From the NCBI RefSeq assembly GCF_947632095.1, contig NZ_CANROA010000012.1, forward strand, positions 1 through 52,864: a stretch of 52,864 nt of DNA, in the 5' to 3' direction. The position numbers and the translations under genes are program-made. The DNA is from an uncultured Microbacterium sp. GTDB lineage: Bacteria; Actinomycetota; Actinomycetes; Actinomycetales; Microbacteriaceae. Below the pieces are notes generated by a model. The model searched no databases, was not told the DNA's origin, and saw only the letters and a list, made by a program, of their open reading frames with translations. Below, in pieces: positions 12,205-22,182 of the stretch; the stretch's first letter is position 1; every line of letters begins with the position of its first letter.

Positions 12205-12784
12205 CATGACGGATGCCGCGACCTCTCCGGCCCCGCTGGCAGAGCGGCTCGAGGCGATCCTGCTGATCCTCGACGAGCCACTGGGACTCGTCGCGCTCGC
12301 CGCCGCGGTCGCCGCTCCCGTACCGGCGGTGCGGCAGGCGATCCAATCGCTGGTCGATGACTACGACGGGCGCGGCGCGGGGCCCCGGCGCGGATTCGAG
12401 TTGCGCGAGGTCGGTGGCGGCTGGCGACTGTACGTGCGCGAGGATCATGACGATCTCGTGGCCGAGTTCGTCGGCGGGCAGGCGCCCGCGCGCCTGTCGC
12501 AGGCGGCTCTGGAGACCCTCGCGGTCATCGCCTACAAGCAGCCGGTCACTCGAAGCCAGGTCGCATCCATCCGCGCGGTAAACGTCGACTCCGTCGTGCG
12601 CACGCTCGTCGCACGTGGTCTCATCACCGAACTGTTCGCCGACTCCGAGACCGGCGCCATCAACTACGGCACGACCGACGCGCTGTTGCAGAACCTCGGC
12701 ATCAACTCGCTCGACGAGCTGCCACCGATCTCGCCGTTGCTCGACGACGGCGCAGACGGATTCGAAGAAGGAAGCATCCGATGA
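12194..12784 (+). CDS. scpB: Segregation and condensation protein B
   Basis: ScpB is the winged-helix partner of ScpA-SMC. The 196-residue protein shows two winged-helix units and the hallmark segments LSQAALETLAVIAYKQPVTR and INYGTTDALLQNLGI. The start ATG lies inside the scpA end and the stop overlaps the next gene by 4 nt. Length and position are normal for the family. Confidence 0.93.
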   Translation: MTDDMTDAATSPAPLAERLEAILLILDEPLGLVALAAAVAAPVPAVRQAIQSLVDDYDGRGAGPRRGFELREVGGGWRLYVREDHDDLVAEFVGGQAPARLSQAALETLAVIAYKQPVTRSQVASIRAVNVDSVVRTLVARGLITELFADSETGAINYGTTDALLQNLGINSLDELPPISPLLDDGADGFEEGSIR

Positions 12785-13593
12785 ACATGACCATCGAACC
12801 ATTCGGCGAGGCGCCCACGGGCGTCCGCCTCCAGAAGGTCCTCGCCGCAGCTGGCGTCGCCTCGCGCCGCGTGGTGGAGCAGTACATCGTCGAGGGGCGC
12901 ATCCGCGTCAACGGCGAGACCGTGACCGAGCTCGGCCGGCGCATCGACCCGGAGGTCGATCTGGTCGATGTCGACGGCACCGCGATCCAGCTCGACGTCT
13001 CCAAGCGCTACGTCATGCTCAACAAGCCCACGGGTGTCGTGAGCACGATGAAGGACGAGAACGGCCGGCCGGATCTGCGCCGGTTCACGCAGGACTACGA
13101 GGAGCGCCTGTACAACGTCGGGCGCCTGGATGCCGAGACGAGCGGCCTGCTGATCCTCACGAACGATGGCGAGCTCGCCCACGTGCTCGCGCACCCGTCC
13201 TTCGGCGTGACGAAGGTCTACATCGCCAAGGTCGAGGGGATCGTGACGCCGCAGGTGATCCAGAAGCTCGTGACCGGCTTCGATCTCGAGGACGGATTCA
13301 TCAAGGCCGATAAGGCACGACTGCTGGACAGCTCGAAGCAGGGCAGGAGCTCGAGCCTGGTGGAGCTCACCCTCCACTCGGGGCGCAACCGGATCGTGCG
13401 TCGCATGATGGCCGCGGTGGGGCATCCGGTCGTCGAACTCGTGCGGCGCCAGTTCGGCCCGCTCCACCTGGGAACTCTCCCGGCGGGGAAGAGCCGGGAA
13501 CTGAGTAAAATCGAACGTGGTGCGCTTCTGACTCTCGCGCGCCACGATGCCCCCGCGGACGCCACGCCGGGAGACGCCCAGGAGAACGTGTGA
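12781..13593 (+). CDS. rRNA pseudouridine synthase, RluB/RsuA family
   Basis: The 270-residue enzyme has an N-terminal S4 RNA-binding domain (GVRLQKVLAAAGVASRRVVE) and the pseudouridine synthase catalytic block NVGRLDAETSGLLILTNDGE containing the catalytic Asp. Later conserved segments are HPSFGVTKVYIAKVEG and LHSGRNRIVRRMMAAVGHPV. Placement after scpB is typical for RluB-type enzymes, which modify 23S rRNA near position 2605; target choice between RluB and RsuA is inferred from context. ATGA overlap at the front and GTGA overlap with tyrA at the end indicate a tight operon. Confidence 0.9.
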   Translation: MNMTIEPFGEAPTGVRLQKVLAAAGVASRRVVEQYIVEGRIRVNGETVTELGRRIDPEVDLVDVDGTAIQLDVSKRYVMLNKPTGVVSTMKDENGRPDLRRFTQDYEERLYNVGRLDAETSGLLILTNDGELAHVLAHPSFGVTKVYIAKVEGIVTPQVIQKLVTGFDLEDGFIKADKARLLDSSKQGRSSSLVELTLHSGRNRIVRRMMAAVGHPVVELVRRQFGPLHLGTLPAGKSRELSKIERGALLTLARHDAPADATPGDAQENV

Positions 13594-14714
13594 TCGACAG
13601 CGCCAGAACGAATGGCAACGGCAATGCGCCGCGCCTTTCGGGGACCGTGCGCATCGTCGGCGCGGGCCTCCTCGGAGCGAGTATCGGACACGCGCTGCGC
13701 GCGAAGGGCGTCGATGTCGTCCTCGCCGACACCTCGCCCGCGCAACTGCGCCTGGCGATCGACTACGGTGCCGGCCGTGCCGCGCGCGAGGACGATGCGC
13801 CTCGGCTGATCGTCGTCTCTGTTCCACCGGACGTCACCGCCGATGTGATCGAGGCGGAGCTCGCCCGCTTCCCGAACGCCGTCGTCACGGATGTCGCGAG
13901 CGTCAAGCTCGAGCCATTCCGCGCTCTGGTCGGTCGCGGCGTGGACCTCACCCGTTACATCGGCTCGCACCCGCTCGCGGGGCGCGAGCGGGGCGGGGCG
14001 ATCTCTGCCCGCGCCGATCTGTTCATCGGGCGCCCCTGGGTGGTGTGCCGCGATGAGGAGACCCGCGCCGAGGACCTCGCGCTCGTCGAGGACCTCGCAC
14101 TCGATGTCGGTGCCATGCCTCTGGAGATGACGCCCGAGGAGCACGACCGATCGGTCGCGATCACCTCGCATGTGCCGCAGGTCGTCGCGAGCCTTCTCGC
14201 CGGACGCCTCGCCGCCGCCGATGAGGAATCCCTGCGCCTGACGGGGCAGGGCGTGCGCGACACGACCCGCATCGCGGCATCCGCCCCCGAGCTGTGGGTG
14301 CAGATCCTCGGCGCCAATGCGCACCCCGTCGTCGAGATCCTCGACGCGCTCGCCGAAGACCTCAAGGTCGTCTCGGATGCGCTGCGCGAACCGGATGCTC
14401 CGGGCGCTCGCCGCGTCGTCGCCGAGGCCATCCGTCAGGGCAACGACGGGGTGGAGCGTCTGCCGGGCAAGCACGGGCAGAACCGTCGTTTCGAACAGCT
14501 CGTCGTCATGGTCGACGACACTCCGGGACAACTGGGTCGCCTGTTCGGCGAGCTCGGCGAGCTCGGGGTCAACGTCGAGGACCTGCGCCTGGAGCATTCG
14601 CCGGGCGCCCAGTTCGGACTCGCCGAGATCAGCGTGGCCCCGGCCGCACTCATCGGCGCCGTTGACGGACTGCAGAAGCGCGGATGGCAGATTGCAGGTA
14701 TGACCAATGAGTGA
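13590..14714 (+). CDS. tyrA: Prephenate dehydrogenase with C-terminal ACT domain
   Basis: The enzyme oxidatively decarboxylates prephenate to 4-hydroxyphenylpyruvate in tyrosine synthesis. In 374 residues it shows the NAD-binding loop VRIVGAGLLGASIGHAL (near residue 16), the catalytic-region motif YIGSHPLAGRERGG with the conserved His, and the block LRLTGQGVRDTTRIAAS. A C-terminal ACT domain starts near residue 295 (VMVDDTPGQLGRLFGELGEL) and is likely to bind tyrosine for feedback control. GTG start at 13590 overlaps the preceding stop; the end overlaps cmk by 8 nt. Confidence 0.92.
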   Translation: MIDSARTNGNGNAPRLSGTVRIVGAGLLGASIGHALRAKGVDVVLADTSPAQLRLAIDYGAGRAAREDDAPRLIVVSVPPDVTADVIEAELARFPNAVVTDVASVKLEPFRALVGRGVDLTRYIGSHPLAGRERGGAISARADLFIGRPWVVCRDEETRAEDLALVEDLALDVGAMPLEMTPEEHDRSVAITSHVPQVVASLLAGRLAAADEESLRLTGQGVRDTTRIAASAPELWVQILGANAHPVVEILDALAEDLKVVSDALREPDAPGARRVVAEAIRQGNDGVERLPGKHGQNRRFEQLVVMVDDTPGQLGRLFGELGELGVNVEDLRLEHSPGAQFGLAEISVAPAALIGAVDGLQKRGWQIAGMTNE

Positions 14715-15384
14715 TTTCATCGCGATCGACGGTCCGGCGGGATCCGGCAAGTCGAGCGTCTCGAAGGCGATCGCGCGTCAGCGCGGTTACGGACTCCTCG
14801 ACACCGGCGCCGCCTACCGGGCGTTGGCGTGGCATGTGCTCGAGCGCGGCGACGACACCGATGACGTCGAGGCCGTCCTGGCCGCGGCATCCGACTTCGA
14901 CCTGCGCCTCGGGCTCGAGGTCGATGACCGGACGGTCGCCGTCGGCGGCACCGACATCACCGCAGCCATTCGCGAACCGCGCGTCTCAGCAGCGGTCAGC
15001 GGTGTCGCCCGTGTGCCCGCGATCCGCGAGCAGGTCAACATCTTCTTCCGCTCCCTCGTCGCCGCCGCGCCCTACCCGGCCGTCGTCGTCGAGGGGCGCG
15101 ACATCACGACGGTGGTCGCTCCGGACGCTCCGGTGCGCATCCTCCTCACCGCCGCACCCGATGTGCGTGCGGCCCGCCGCGCCGGCGAACTCGCCGGTGA
15201 GAACGCGGCCGCTGTCGCCGAGGCGCTGCACAAGCGCGACGCCTCCGACAGCGCGGTCGTCGACTTCCTCAACGCCGCAGAAGGCGTCGAGGTGGTCGAT
15301 TCGTCCGACCTCGATTTCCCCCAGACCATCGAAGCCGTGCTCACGGTGATCGACCGAAAGCAAGGAGCGGGCAATGGCCGCTGA
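14707..15384 (+). CDS. cmk: (d)CMP kinase
   Basis: Cytidylate kinase phosphorylates CMP and dCMP. The 225-residue protein has the P-loop [18 protein letters not shown] at the N-terminus, the [15 protein letters not shown] block that binds CMP, and [20 protein letters not shown] (the normal family has G-R-D-I-G-T; here Thr replaces the usual Gly). ATG 14707 lies inside the tyrA end, and the gene overlaps der by 11 nt. Confidence 0.93.
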   Translation: MSDFIAIDGPAGSGKSSVSKAIARQRGYGLLDTGAAYRALAWHVLERGDDTDDVEAVLAAASDFDLRLGLEVDDRTVAVGGTDITAAIREPRVSAAVSGVARVPAIREQVNIFFRSLVAAAPYPAVVVEGRDITTVVAPDAPVRILLTAAPDVRAARRAGELAGENAAAVAEALHKRDASDSAVVDFLNAAEGVEVVDSSDLDFPQTIEAVLTVIDRKQGAGNGR

Positions 15385-16897
15385 AGAAGAATACGAGGGT
15401 GGTCCCGACCATCTCGCCGAGAAGATGGACGCGCTCGACGAGCAGCTCGCGGAACAGCGGGCAGCGGGGATGCGCGCCGGTCTCGCCGACTATGACCTCG
15501 ATGAGGACGATGCCGCGCTGCTGGCGGGGCTGACCGAGGGAGAGGGCGGGATCGAGTTCCTCCCCGCTCTTCCCGTCGTCGCGATCGTCGGTCGTCCGAA
15601 CGTCGGCAAGTCCGCGCTCGTGAACCGCATCCTCGGCCGCCGCGAGGCCGTCGTGGAGGACACGCCCGGAGTCACGCGCGACCGCGTGACCTACAAGGCA
15701 GAGTGGAACGACCGCCGATTCTCGCTCGTCGACACCGGCGGATGGGAGCCGGATGCCAAGGGCATCGACCGCTCCGTCGCCGTACAGGCCGAGGTCGCGA
15801 TCGACCTCGCCGACGTCGTCCTGTTCGTCGTCGACGCGATGGTCGGCGCCACGTCGACCGATGAGCACGTCGTGAAGCTTCTGCGCAAGAGCGGCAAGCC
15901 CGTCTTCCTCGTCGCCAACAAGGTCGACGACGCCCGCCAGGAATCCGAGGCCGCGGGTCTCTGGGCGCTCGGCCTCGGCCAGCCCCACCCGACGTCTGCC
16001 GTGCACGGCCGCGGCGTCGCCGACCTCCTCGACGCCGTGCTCGAGAAGCTGCCGGCCATCTCCGCCGTGGCGAAGTACGAGGTCGGCGGCCCGCGCCGCG
16101 TTGCGATCCTCGGCCGTCCGAACGTCGGCAAGTCGTCGCTGCTGAACAAGGCCGCGGGCGAGGAGCGCGTGGTCGTCAACGATCTCGCCGGAACCACCCG
16201 CGATCCGGTGGATGAGGTCGTCGAGATCGGCGGCAAGCTGTGGCGCCTGGTCGACACGGCCGGCATCCGTCGTCGCGTGCACCTGCAGCAGGGCGCGGAC
16301 TTCTACGCGTCGCTGCGCACGTCCGCCGCGCTCGAGAAGGCCGAGGTCGCCGTCGTCGTCCTCGATGTCTCGCAGCCCATCAGCGAGCAGGACATCCGCA
16401 TCATCGACCTGGTGATCGAGTCGGGCCGCGCTCTCGTCCTGGCGTTCAACAAGTGGGATCGCCTCAACGATCTCGACATGGAGAACCAGGATCGTCGCCG
16501 TTACCTGGAGCGCGAGATCGAGCAGGACCTCGCGCACGTGGCGTGGGCTCCGCGCGTGAACATCTCCGCGAAGACCGGTCGCCACTTCGACAAGCTCGTC
16601 CCCGCACTGGAGACGGCTCTGGAGAGCTGGGACCGCCGTATCCCCACGGGCAAGTTCAACGCCTTCCTCACGGAGCTCGTGGCCGAGAACCCGCACCCGG
16701 TGCGCGGCGGCAAGCAGCCCCGCATCCTGTTCGGAACCCAGGCGGCCACGCGTCCGCCGACGTTCGTGCTGTTCACGACGGGCTTCCTGGATCCCGGATA
16801 CCGCCGATTCATCCAGCGTCGCCTGCGCGAGCTGTACTCGTTCGAGGGAACCCCGATCGTCGTCAACATGCGTGTGCGGGAGAAGCGCCAGCGCTGA
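15374..16897 (+). CDS. der: Ribosome biogenesis GTPase Der (EngA)
   Basis: Der acts in 50S subunit maturation. The 507 residues contain two tandem GTPase domains: [15 protein letters not shown] (G1, near residue 75) with NKVD, and [14 protein letters not shown] (near residue 250) with NKWD. A KH-like C-terminal domain follows ([23 protein letters not shown]-type ending). An acidic, helical extension of about 65 residues precedes the first GTPase domain, as in many actinobacterial Der proteins. It is the last gene of the dense block and is followed by a strong hairpin. Confidence 0.95.
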   Translation: MAAEEEYEGGPDHLAEKMDALDEQLAEQRAAGMRAGLADYDLDEDDAALLAGLTEGEGGIEFLPALPVVAIVGRPNVGKSALVNRILGRREAVVEDTPGVTRDRVTYKAEWNDRRFSLVDTGGWEPDAKGIDRSVAVQAEVAIDLADVVLFVVDAMVGATSTDEHVVKLLRKSGKPVFLVANKVDDARQESEAAGLWALGLGQPHPTSAVHGRGVADLLDAVLEKLPAISAVAKYEVGGPRRVAILGRPNVGKSSLLNKAAGEERVVVNDLAGTTRDPVDEVVEIGGKLWRLVDTAGIRRRVHLQQGADFYASLRTSAALEKAEVAVVVLDVSQPISEQDIRIIDLVIESGRALVLAFNKWDRLNDLDMENQDRRRYLEREIEQDLAHVAWAPRVNISAKTGRHFDKLVPALETALESWDRRIPTGKFNAFLTELVAENPHPVRGGKQPRILFGTQAATRPPTFVLFTTGFLDPGYRRFIQRRLRELYSFEGTPIVVNMRVREKRQR

Positions 16898-16934
16898 CCC
16901 TCCCTTGCCGAAAGGCGCACCGAGTGGTGCAATG

Positions 16935-16968
16935 AAGGCGGATGCCGCGACAACGCGGTATCCGCCTT
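16935..16968 (+). terminator. Stem-loop terminator after der
   Basis: A 15-bp stem (16935-16949 with 16954-16968) is perfect except for one G-U pair and closes a 4-nt ACAA loop. The following bases are CTTGC, not a T-tract, so termination would rely on the stem. It separates the scpAB-der transcript from the dehydrogenase gene. Confidence 0.75.
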
Positions 16969-17002
16969 CTTGCGCCCACAAGGCCTGTCGAAAGAGGATG
17001 CG

Positions 17003-18082
17003 ATGTCGCACACCCTGCCCCTGCCCGAGTTCGCCCATGAGCGCGTGGAGGTGGTCACCGGTCGGCGCAGCGGCCTCTTCCTCGCTGTGGCGCTGCATTC
17101 GTCGGTTCTCGGCTCGGCGCTCGGCGGTGCGCGGCTTTGGACGTATCCGCACTGGAGCGACGCGCTGGGGGATGCGCTGCGGCTGTCGGCGGCGATGACG
17201 CTGAAGAATGCGGCCGCGGGCCTGGACGCCGGGGGTGGCAAGTCCGTCATCGGTCTGCCGGAGGGCACGGTTCTCGATGCGGAGCGCCGACGTGCGGCGT
17301 TCCTCGACCTCGGCGATGCCGTGGAGATGTTCGGCGGCGCATATCGGACCGCCGAGGACGTCGGCTCGACCATGGACGATATGGCTGTGGTCGCCGAGCG
17401 CACCGACCATGTGGTGGGGCTGCCGGATGTTGCGGGCGGTTCGGGAGAGCCGGCCGGGCCCACGAGCCTGGGCGTCTACGAGTCCTTGCGCGCTGTCCTC
17501 GAACGCGCGACTGGTAGCGCTGATGTCGCGGGACGAGCCGTGACGATCTCAGGCCTCGGGCAGGTCGGCGGTCGCCTGGCGACGCGTCTGGCTGCCGAGG
17601 GCGCGCGCCTGGCCGTGACCGACGTGAACCCGGCGCGGCGCGCCCTGGCGGACGATCTCGGTGCCGTGTGGGTGGAGCCCGGTACGGAGCACGCGCTCGT
17701 GAGCGACGTCTTCGTGCCGGCCGGAATCGGCGGGATCCTGACGGACGAGGTCATCGACGCACTCGACACCCGAGCGGTGTGCGGCCCGGCGAACAACCCT
17801 CTGGCGGATCACAGCGGCGCCCAGCGCCTCGCCGATCGCGGCATCCTGTATGCCCCCGACTTCGTCGTCAACGCCGGGGGAGTGATCTATCTCGACCTCG
17901 AGGCCAAGCAGTTGGGCGAGCGCGACGAGATCATGAAGCGGGTCGCGGGCATCGGTGACACCGTGCGCAGAATCCTGCGCGACGCCGAGGAGCGCGGCGT
18001 GACCCCGTTGGCGGCGGCGGAGGAACTGGCCGCCGGACGGCTGAGCGCGGGCGCGAACCACGCGGAGGCCCTCGCGCGCTGA
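17003..18082 (+). CDS. Glu/Leu/Phe/Val dehydrogenase (leucine/valine dehydrogenase type)
   Basis: NAD-dependent oxidative deamination of a branched-chain or aromatic amino acid. The 359-residue protein contains the catalytic-lysine region MTLKNAAAGLDAGGGKSVI, the Asp of DDMAVVAERTDHVVG, and a Rossmann loop SGLGQVGGRLATRLAAEGA near residue 180. GPANNPLADHSGAQRLADRG and VNAGGVIYLDLE are strongly conserved in leucine and valine dehydrogenases. ATG 17003 has AAAGAGG at 16991-16997; an upstream in-frame start is less likely. It stands alone between two hairpin or promoter gaps. Confidence 0.88.
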   Translation: MSHTLPLPEFAHERVEVVTGRRSGLFLAVALHSSVLGSALGGARLWTYPHWSDALGDALRLSAAMTLKNAAAGLDAGGGKSVIGLPEGTVLDAERRRAAFLDLGDAVEMFGGAYRTAEDVGSTMDDMAVVAERTDHVVGLPDVAGGSGEPAGPTSLGVYESLRAVLERATGSADVAGRAVTISGLGQVGGRLATRLAAEGARLAVTDVNPARRALADDLGAVWVEPGTEHALVSDVFVPAGIGGILTDEVIDALDTRAVCGPANNPLADHSGAQRLADRGILYAPDFVVNAGGVIYLDLEAKQLGERDEIMKRVAGIGDTVRRILRDAEERGVTPLAAAEELAAGRLSAGANHAEALAR

Positions 18083-18237
18083 CCGCCCGCGGACACGTCT
18101 CACCGAGGCGGGGCATAGCGAACCCGGCTACGATCGGTGTGGTCGATGTCACGGGCAAGGGCGAATCGTCAATCGACGCCGTGCTCGGCAATCCTGCAGG
18201 CACGGTCGCGCCTGCCGTGCAGGAGGGACGAGCGCAG

Positions 18238-19878
18238 ATGACCGCCGAACAGCACCCGCTCATCGCAGCATCCGTTCCTCGCCGGGCGACCGCCTTCTCC
18301 GTCGTGCTGACCTGGTTGCAGGCCGGGGCGCTCTCGGTCGTTTTCCTGTGCGTGGGAGCGGCCATCGATGCGATGCCCGCCGGGCGCAGCACCGTCGCAT
18401 CGATCTGCGGGATCGTCGCGGGAGTCGTGGTCGCCGCGGTCATCAGCGGGCTCGCGACCATGACGACGGCGCGTGTGCAGGATCGTGCGGAGCGGATGCT
18501 GCGCCAGGGCATCATGGGTGCCGTCTTCGATAGGGGAGTGCGTGTTGCTCCTGCGTCCGGATCGCTTCTGGCGCTGGCGACGGGATCCGTGGAGCGCACG
18601 GCCCGTTACCGGGCAGCGTTCCTCGGCCCGACGCTGGGCGCGTTCACGACTCCGGTTCTCGTGCTCGCGATCATCGCGGTCCTGCTGGATCCGGTGATCG
18701 CCGGGGTCCTGCTCGTCATCGTCCTCCTCGTCCCGGTGCTGATCGGCGCAGCGCAACGGCTGTCGAAGGCTTCCGGCGCGGAGAACCGCCGGCAGCGCGG
18801 ACGCCTGGCCGCGCAGTTCCTGCAGGACATCCAGGGGCTCGGCGCCCTCGTCGCCGCGGGAGCAGCAGGACGCGCCGAACGCGCGCTCTCGGAGCAGGGC
18901 GAGCGGCATCGCCGCGGTCTCATGCGGGTGCTCGCGGCGAACCAGATCCTCATCCTCGTGATGGACGCGGCCGTATCGCTCGGCATCGTGCTCGTCGCGG
19001 TGCTCATGTCGATCGCCCGCGTCGGCGACGGACGGCTGAGCGTCGGACAGGGGCTCGCTGTGGTGCTGTGCACCCTGCTGGTGATCCGGCCCGTCGACAT
19101 GGTCGGCCAGTTCTTCTACATCGGCATCGGCGGACGCGCCTCGCAGCGCGCGATCAGTGCGCATCTGCTGCGGGGCCAGCGTGCATCGAGCGCGGACTCT
19201 TCCTCTTCCGCGAATGCCTCGGATGCCGCGACCCTGCGTCTGCGCGATGTCACCGCCGGATGGACCGCCGAACGACCCGTCGTCCAGGATCTCTCCTTCG
19301 AGGTCGAGCCCGGGGAGCGCGTCGCCCTCGTCGGCCCGAGCGGTGTCGGGAAGTCGACGGTATCGGCGCTGATCCAGGCACACCTGGTTCCGGCATCCGG
19401 GTCGGTTTCCGTCGCCGGAAACGACACCCGGGAGGCCTCGCCCGTCGAGGTGCGCCGCGCTTTGGCGGTCGTCGAGCAGCGCACGCACCTCTTCCACGGG
19501 AGCATCGCCGACAATCTGCGTCTCGCGGATGGGGCAGCCACCGAGCAGGACATGTGGGACGCGCTTGACTTCGCGGGCCTCGCGAACGAGGTGCGCGCGA
19601 TGCCCCAGGGGCTGCGAACCTTCGTCGGCGAACACGGGCTGTCACTGTCGGGCGGACAGAGTCAGCGTCTCGCGATCGCGCGGGCGCACCTGCGCAATGC
19701 GCCGATCCTGCTGCTCGATGAGGCCACCTCGCAGGTCGATCTCGCGGGCGAGGCCGTATTCCTCGCCAAACTCGATGAGCTCGCCGCAGGGCGCACCGTG
19801 CTGATGATCGCGCACCGGCCCGCAGCGGTGCTGTCGGCGGACCGCATCATCGATCTGACCCCGGGAGGAGAACGATGA
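18238..19878 (+). CDS. cydD: ABC exporter half-transporter, CydD-like
   Basis: A 546-residue permease-ATPase fusion. About six membrane helices lie in residues 15-310. The ATPase domain has Walker A GPSGVGKSTVSAL, Q-loop VVEQRTHLFHGSIADNL, signature LSGGQSQRLAIARA and Walker B ILLLDEATSQVD. CydDC exports cysteine/glutathione-type thiols and supports cytochrome bd assembly; no cydAB genes are in this window, so that role is by resemblance. ATG 18238 has AGGAGGG at 18221-18227; an upstream in-frame GTG at 18139 lacks such a site. It overlaps the next gene by 4 nt. Confidence 0.78.
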   Translation: MTAEQHPLIAASVPRRATAFSVVLTWLQAGALSVVFLCVGAAIDAMPAGRSTVASICGIVAGVVVAAVISGLATMTTARVQDRAERMLRQGIMGAVFDRGVRVAPASGSLLALATGSVERTARYRAAFLGPTLGAFTTPVLVLAIIAVLLDPVIAGVLLVIVLLVPVLIGAAQRLSKASGAENRRQRGRLAAQFLQDIQGLGALVAAGAAGRAERALSEQGERHRRGLMRVLAANQILILVMDAAVSLGIVLVAVLMSIARVGDGRLSVGQGLAVVLCTLLVIRPVDMVGQFFYIGIGGRASQRAISAHLLRGQRASSADSSSSANASDAATLRLRDVTAGWTAERPVVQDLSFEVEPGERVALVGPSGVGKSTVSALIQAHLVPASGSVSVAGNDTREASPVEVRRALAVVEQRTHLFHGSIADNLRLADGAATEQDMWDALDFAGLANEVRAMPQGLRTFVGEHGLSLSGGQSQRLAIARAHLRNAPILLLDEATSQVDLAGEAVFLAKLDELAAGRTVLMIAHRPAAVLSADRIIDLTPGGER

Positions 19879-21572
19879 CCCCGCGACGCGCACTGATCGG
19901 GTGGCTGATCGGACAGACGAAGCCGCTGCTGTGGCCGCTGGGCATCGCGACGATCGCGCGCATCATCGGTGATCTGCTGAACGTCGCGATCCTCGTTCTC
20001 GCCGTCGCCGGTCTCGTGCAGGCGATGACGGGGGAGCCCCTCTCGCTCTGGCCGCTCGCGCTCACCCTGATCATCCTCAGCCTCGTGAAGGCCGGGCTGT
20101 GCTACCTCGAGCAGTACGCCGGGCACTGGGTCGCCTTCGCCGCGCTGCAGAGGCTGCGCGAGCTGCTGTTCCGCCGGCTCATCCCGCAGGCGCCGGCCGC
20201 GACGACCGGAAAGGCCTCGGCCGAGCTCACCGCCCGCGCCACGGAGGACATCGACCGCATCGAAGTGTTCTTCGCCCACACGATCCCGCCCGTCATCGCC
20301 GCGGTCACCGTGCCCGCGATCGCGCTGGCGGCCTTCGCTGTTCTGGTCGATCCGGCAACGGCGCTGGCGGTCGCGATTCCGCTGGCCATCGCCCTGCTGC
20401 TGCCGTTCGTCGGAGGTGGGGCCGCGGGCGCAGCATCCCGCGCCGAACTCGCCGCACGTGCCGACGTCGCCGTTCACGTCGCCGATGACGTGCAGGGAAT
20501 CCGCGAGGTGCTCGCCTTCGAGGCCCGCGACATCCGCGACGGCGACCGCCATGAACGAGAGAGCCTCGTCACGCGTGCGCGCATGCGCATCGCGCGCGCA
20601 CGTGCGGTGCGTGAGATCATCGAGCGGATGCTGTGGGGCGCAGCCGTCGTCTTCGTGCTGCTTGTCGCGGGCGATGCCACGACCGCTGTGCTCGCCATCG
20701 CCGTGCTCGTCGGTCTGTGGCTCGGCGGAGCGGGAACCGACGATTTCGCCAGCGGACTCGATGCGGCACTCGCCGCCTGCGCCCGTGTGCGCCGGGTCGT
20801 TGATGCTCCGCCCGCCGTCTCCGATGACGGCAGCGGTGAGCTCGCCGGCACCGGGCCGGTTCGCGTCGCCTTCGATGCGGTGTCGTTCGCGTACCCGGGA
20901 ACCGGCTCACCGGCACTGGAGGACATCGACGTCACGGTCGGAGCGGGTGGATGGCACCGGCTCGTCGGTGTCTCCGGCAGCGGCAAGTCGACCGTCGCGG
21001 GCCTTCTGCTGCGCGCGCACGACGTCGATGCCGGGAGAATCCTGCTCGATGGGGTGCCGGTGTCCGCACCATCTCTGGCGGGGCTGCGGCGTGCCGTCGC
21101 GGTCGTCGATCAGCGGCCCGTGCTGTTCCCCGGAACCGTCGCCGATAACCTGCGGCTCGGGCGCCCGGATGCATCGGACGCCGAACTGCTCGACGCGCTC
21201 GAGACCGTGCTGCTCGGAGAGGGCCGTTTGCCCGACGGTCTCCGGACCCGGGTGGGAGAGCGCGGATCCACGCTGTCGGGAGGACAGATGCAGCGCATCG
21301 CCCTCGCCCGTGCACTCGTCGCCCGGCCGCGTCTTCTCGTGCTCGACGAGTCGCTCAGCCAGCTCGACGAGGCGACCGCGCAGACGGTGTGCGAGCGGCT
21401 CGGGGGCATGGTGGAGCGGCCGACCATCATCGAGATCACCCACCGGGTCGACCTGCTGGATGATGCCGCGACCGTCACCGTGATCGATCGAGGGCGCATC
21501 GTCGAGACCGGAACGGCCGGAGAGCTGCGCGCGGCCGGCGGGGCATTCGCCCAGCTGACCGCGCGGAGTTGA
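19875..21572 (+). CDS. cydC: ABC exporter half-transporter, CydC-like
   Basis: The 565-residue partner of the preceding gene, with the same layout: six membrane helices, then Walker A GVSGSGKSTVAGLLLRA, Q-loop VVDQRPVLFPGTVADNL, signature LSGGQMQRIALARAL and Walker B LLVLDESLSQLD. The Walker B glutamate is present in both halves. The ATGA overlap with the CydD-like gene indicates a heterodimer. The extended H-loop segment EITHRVDLLDDA is also present. Substrate is unproven; thiol export is the family precedent. Confidence 0.78.
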   Translation: MTPRRALIGWLIGQTKPLLWPLGIATIARIIGDLLNVAILVLAVAGLVQAMTGEPLSLWPLALTLIILSLVKAGLCYLEQYAGHWVAFAALQRLRELLFRRLIPQAPAATTGKASAELTARATEDIDRIEVFFAHTIPPVIAAVTVPAIALAAFAVLVDPATALAVAIPLAIALLLPFVGGGAAGAASRAELAARADVAVHVADDVQGIREVLAFEARDIRDGDRHERESLVTRARMRIARARAVREIIERMLWGAAVVFVLLVAGDATTAVLAIAVLVGLWLGGAGTDDFASGLDAALAACARVRRVVDAPPAVSDDGSGELAGTGPVRVAFDAVSFAYPGTGSPALEDIDVTVGAGGWHRLVGVSGSGKSTVAGLLLRAHDVDAGRILLDGVPVSAPSLAGLRRAVAVVDQRPVLFPGTVADNLRLGRPDASDAELLDALETVLLGEGRLPDGLRTRVGERGSTLSGGQMQRIALARALVARPRLLVLDESLSQLDEATAQTVCERLGGMVERPTIIEITHRVDLLDDAATVTVIDRGRIVETGTAGELRAAGGAFAQLTARS

Positions 21573-21578
21573 GCGGGA

Positions 21579-22136
21579 TCAGACGCCGTATTCGGCGCGC
21601 ACGCGGTCGCGCAGCTGGTGGCTGCAGGCGGTGACCGCTTCGTCCCACGTGGTGTTCGCGCCATCCTGCGCGTTGTCGGAGATCGCCTTCCAGATGCGGA
21701 TCGGCACGCCGAACTGTGCGGCGACCCAGGCGTAGGCGTAGGACTCCATGTCGACGAGCTGCCCACCGAGTTCGCGGATCGCGATGACCGCGTCGGCGTC
21801 GTCGATGAAGCTGTCGCCCGTGGCGATCGTCGATCCGCCCTCAGCCAGCGCGATGCTCTGCGGCATCGACACGTGCTGGCCGTGCACGCCGTTCTCGTCG
21901 ATGACGTCGTGCTGGAAGGTGGAACCGATCTCGTGCACGCCGGGCTGAACCGAGGGGTCGAGGGCCCCTGCGGTGCCGACGACGAGGATCTCGTCGTATT
22001 CGGCGGAATCGAGGGCACGCGTCAGGCCGAATGTGGCCTTGAGCTTGCCGGGGCCGGTCACCAGACGGTCGAACCCGTCGAGCGGGCCGTCGAAGGCGAT
22101 GAGTTCGGAATCGAGGGCGGCGACGAGTAGCTTCAC
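21579..22136 (-). CDS. Phosphorylase-superfamily nucleosidase (MTA/SAH nucleosidase-like)
   Basis: A 185-residue protein of the purine nucleoside phosphorylase fold. Visible features are VGTAGALDPSVQPGVHEIG, the substrate-loop segment LVDMESYAYAWVAAQFGVP (Met-Glu pair typical of 5'-methylthioadenosine/S-adenosylhomocysteine nucleosidases) and ISDNAQD carrying the catalytic Asp. It is shorter than the usual ~230 residues, lacking part of the N-terminal sheet. GTG 22136 is chosen because a GGGAGA lies about 10 nt upstream and longer versions have non-protein-like sequence. Convergent with the CydC-like gene and divergent from the next NUDIX gene. Confidence 0.75.
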   Translation of the reverse strand: MKLLVAALDSELIAFDGPLDGFDRLVTGPGKLKATFGLTRALDSAEYDEILVVGTAGALDPSVQPGVHEIGSTFQHDVIDENGVHGQHVSMPQSIALAEGGSTIATGDSFIDDADAVIAIRELGGQLVDMESYAYAWVAAQFGVPIRIWKAISDNAQDGANTTWDEAVTACSHQLRDRVRAEYGV

Positions 22137-22182
22137 GTCATCATTCTCCCATCTGAGCGGGATGCTGTGAAAAGCTGAACGG

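Noticed and set aside
15341..17410. 689-residue minus-strand ORF opposite der
   Set aside because: Long antisense frame typical of high-GC genes; no motif, and der is certain on the plus strand.
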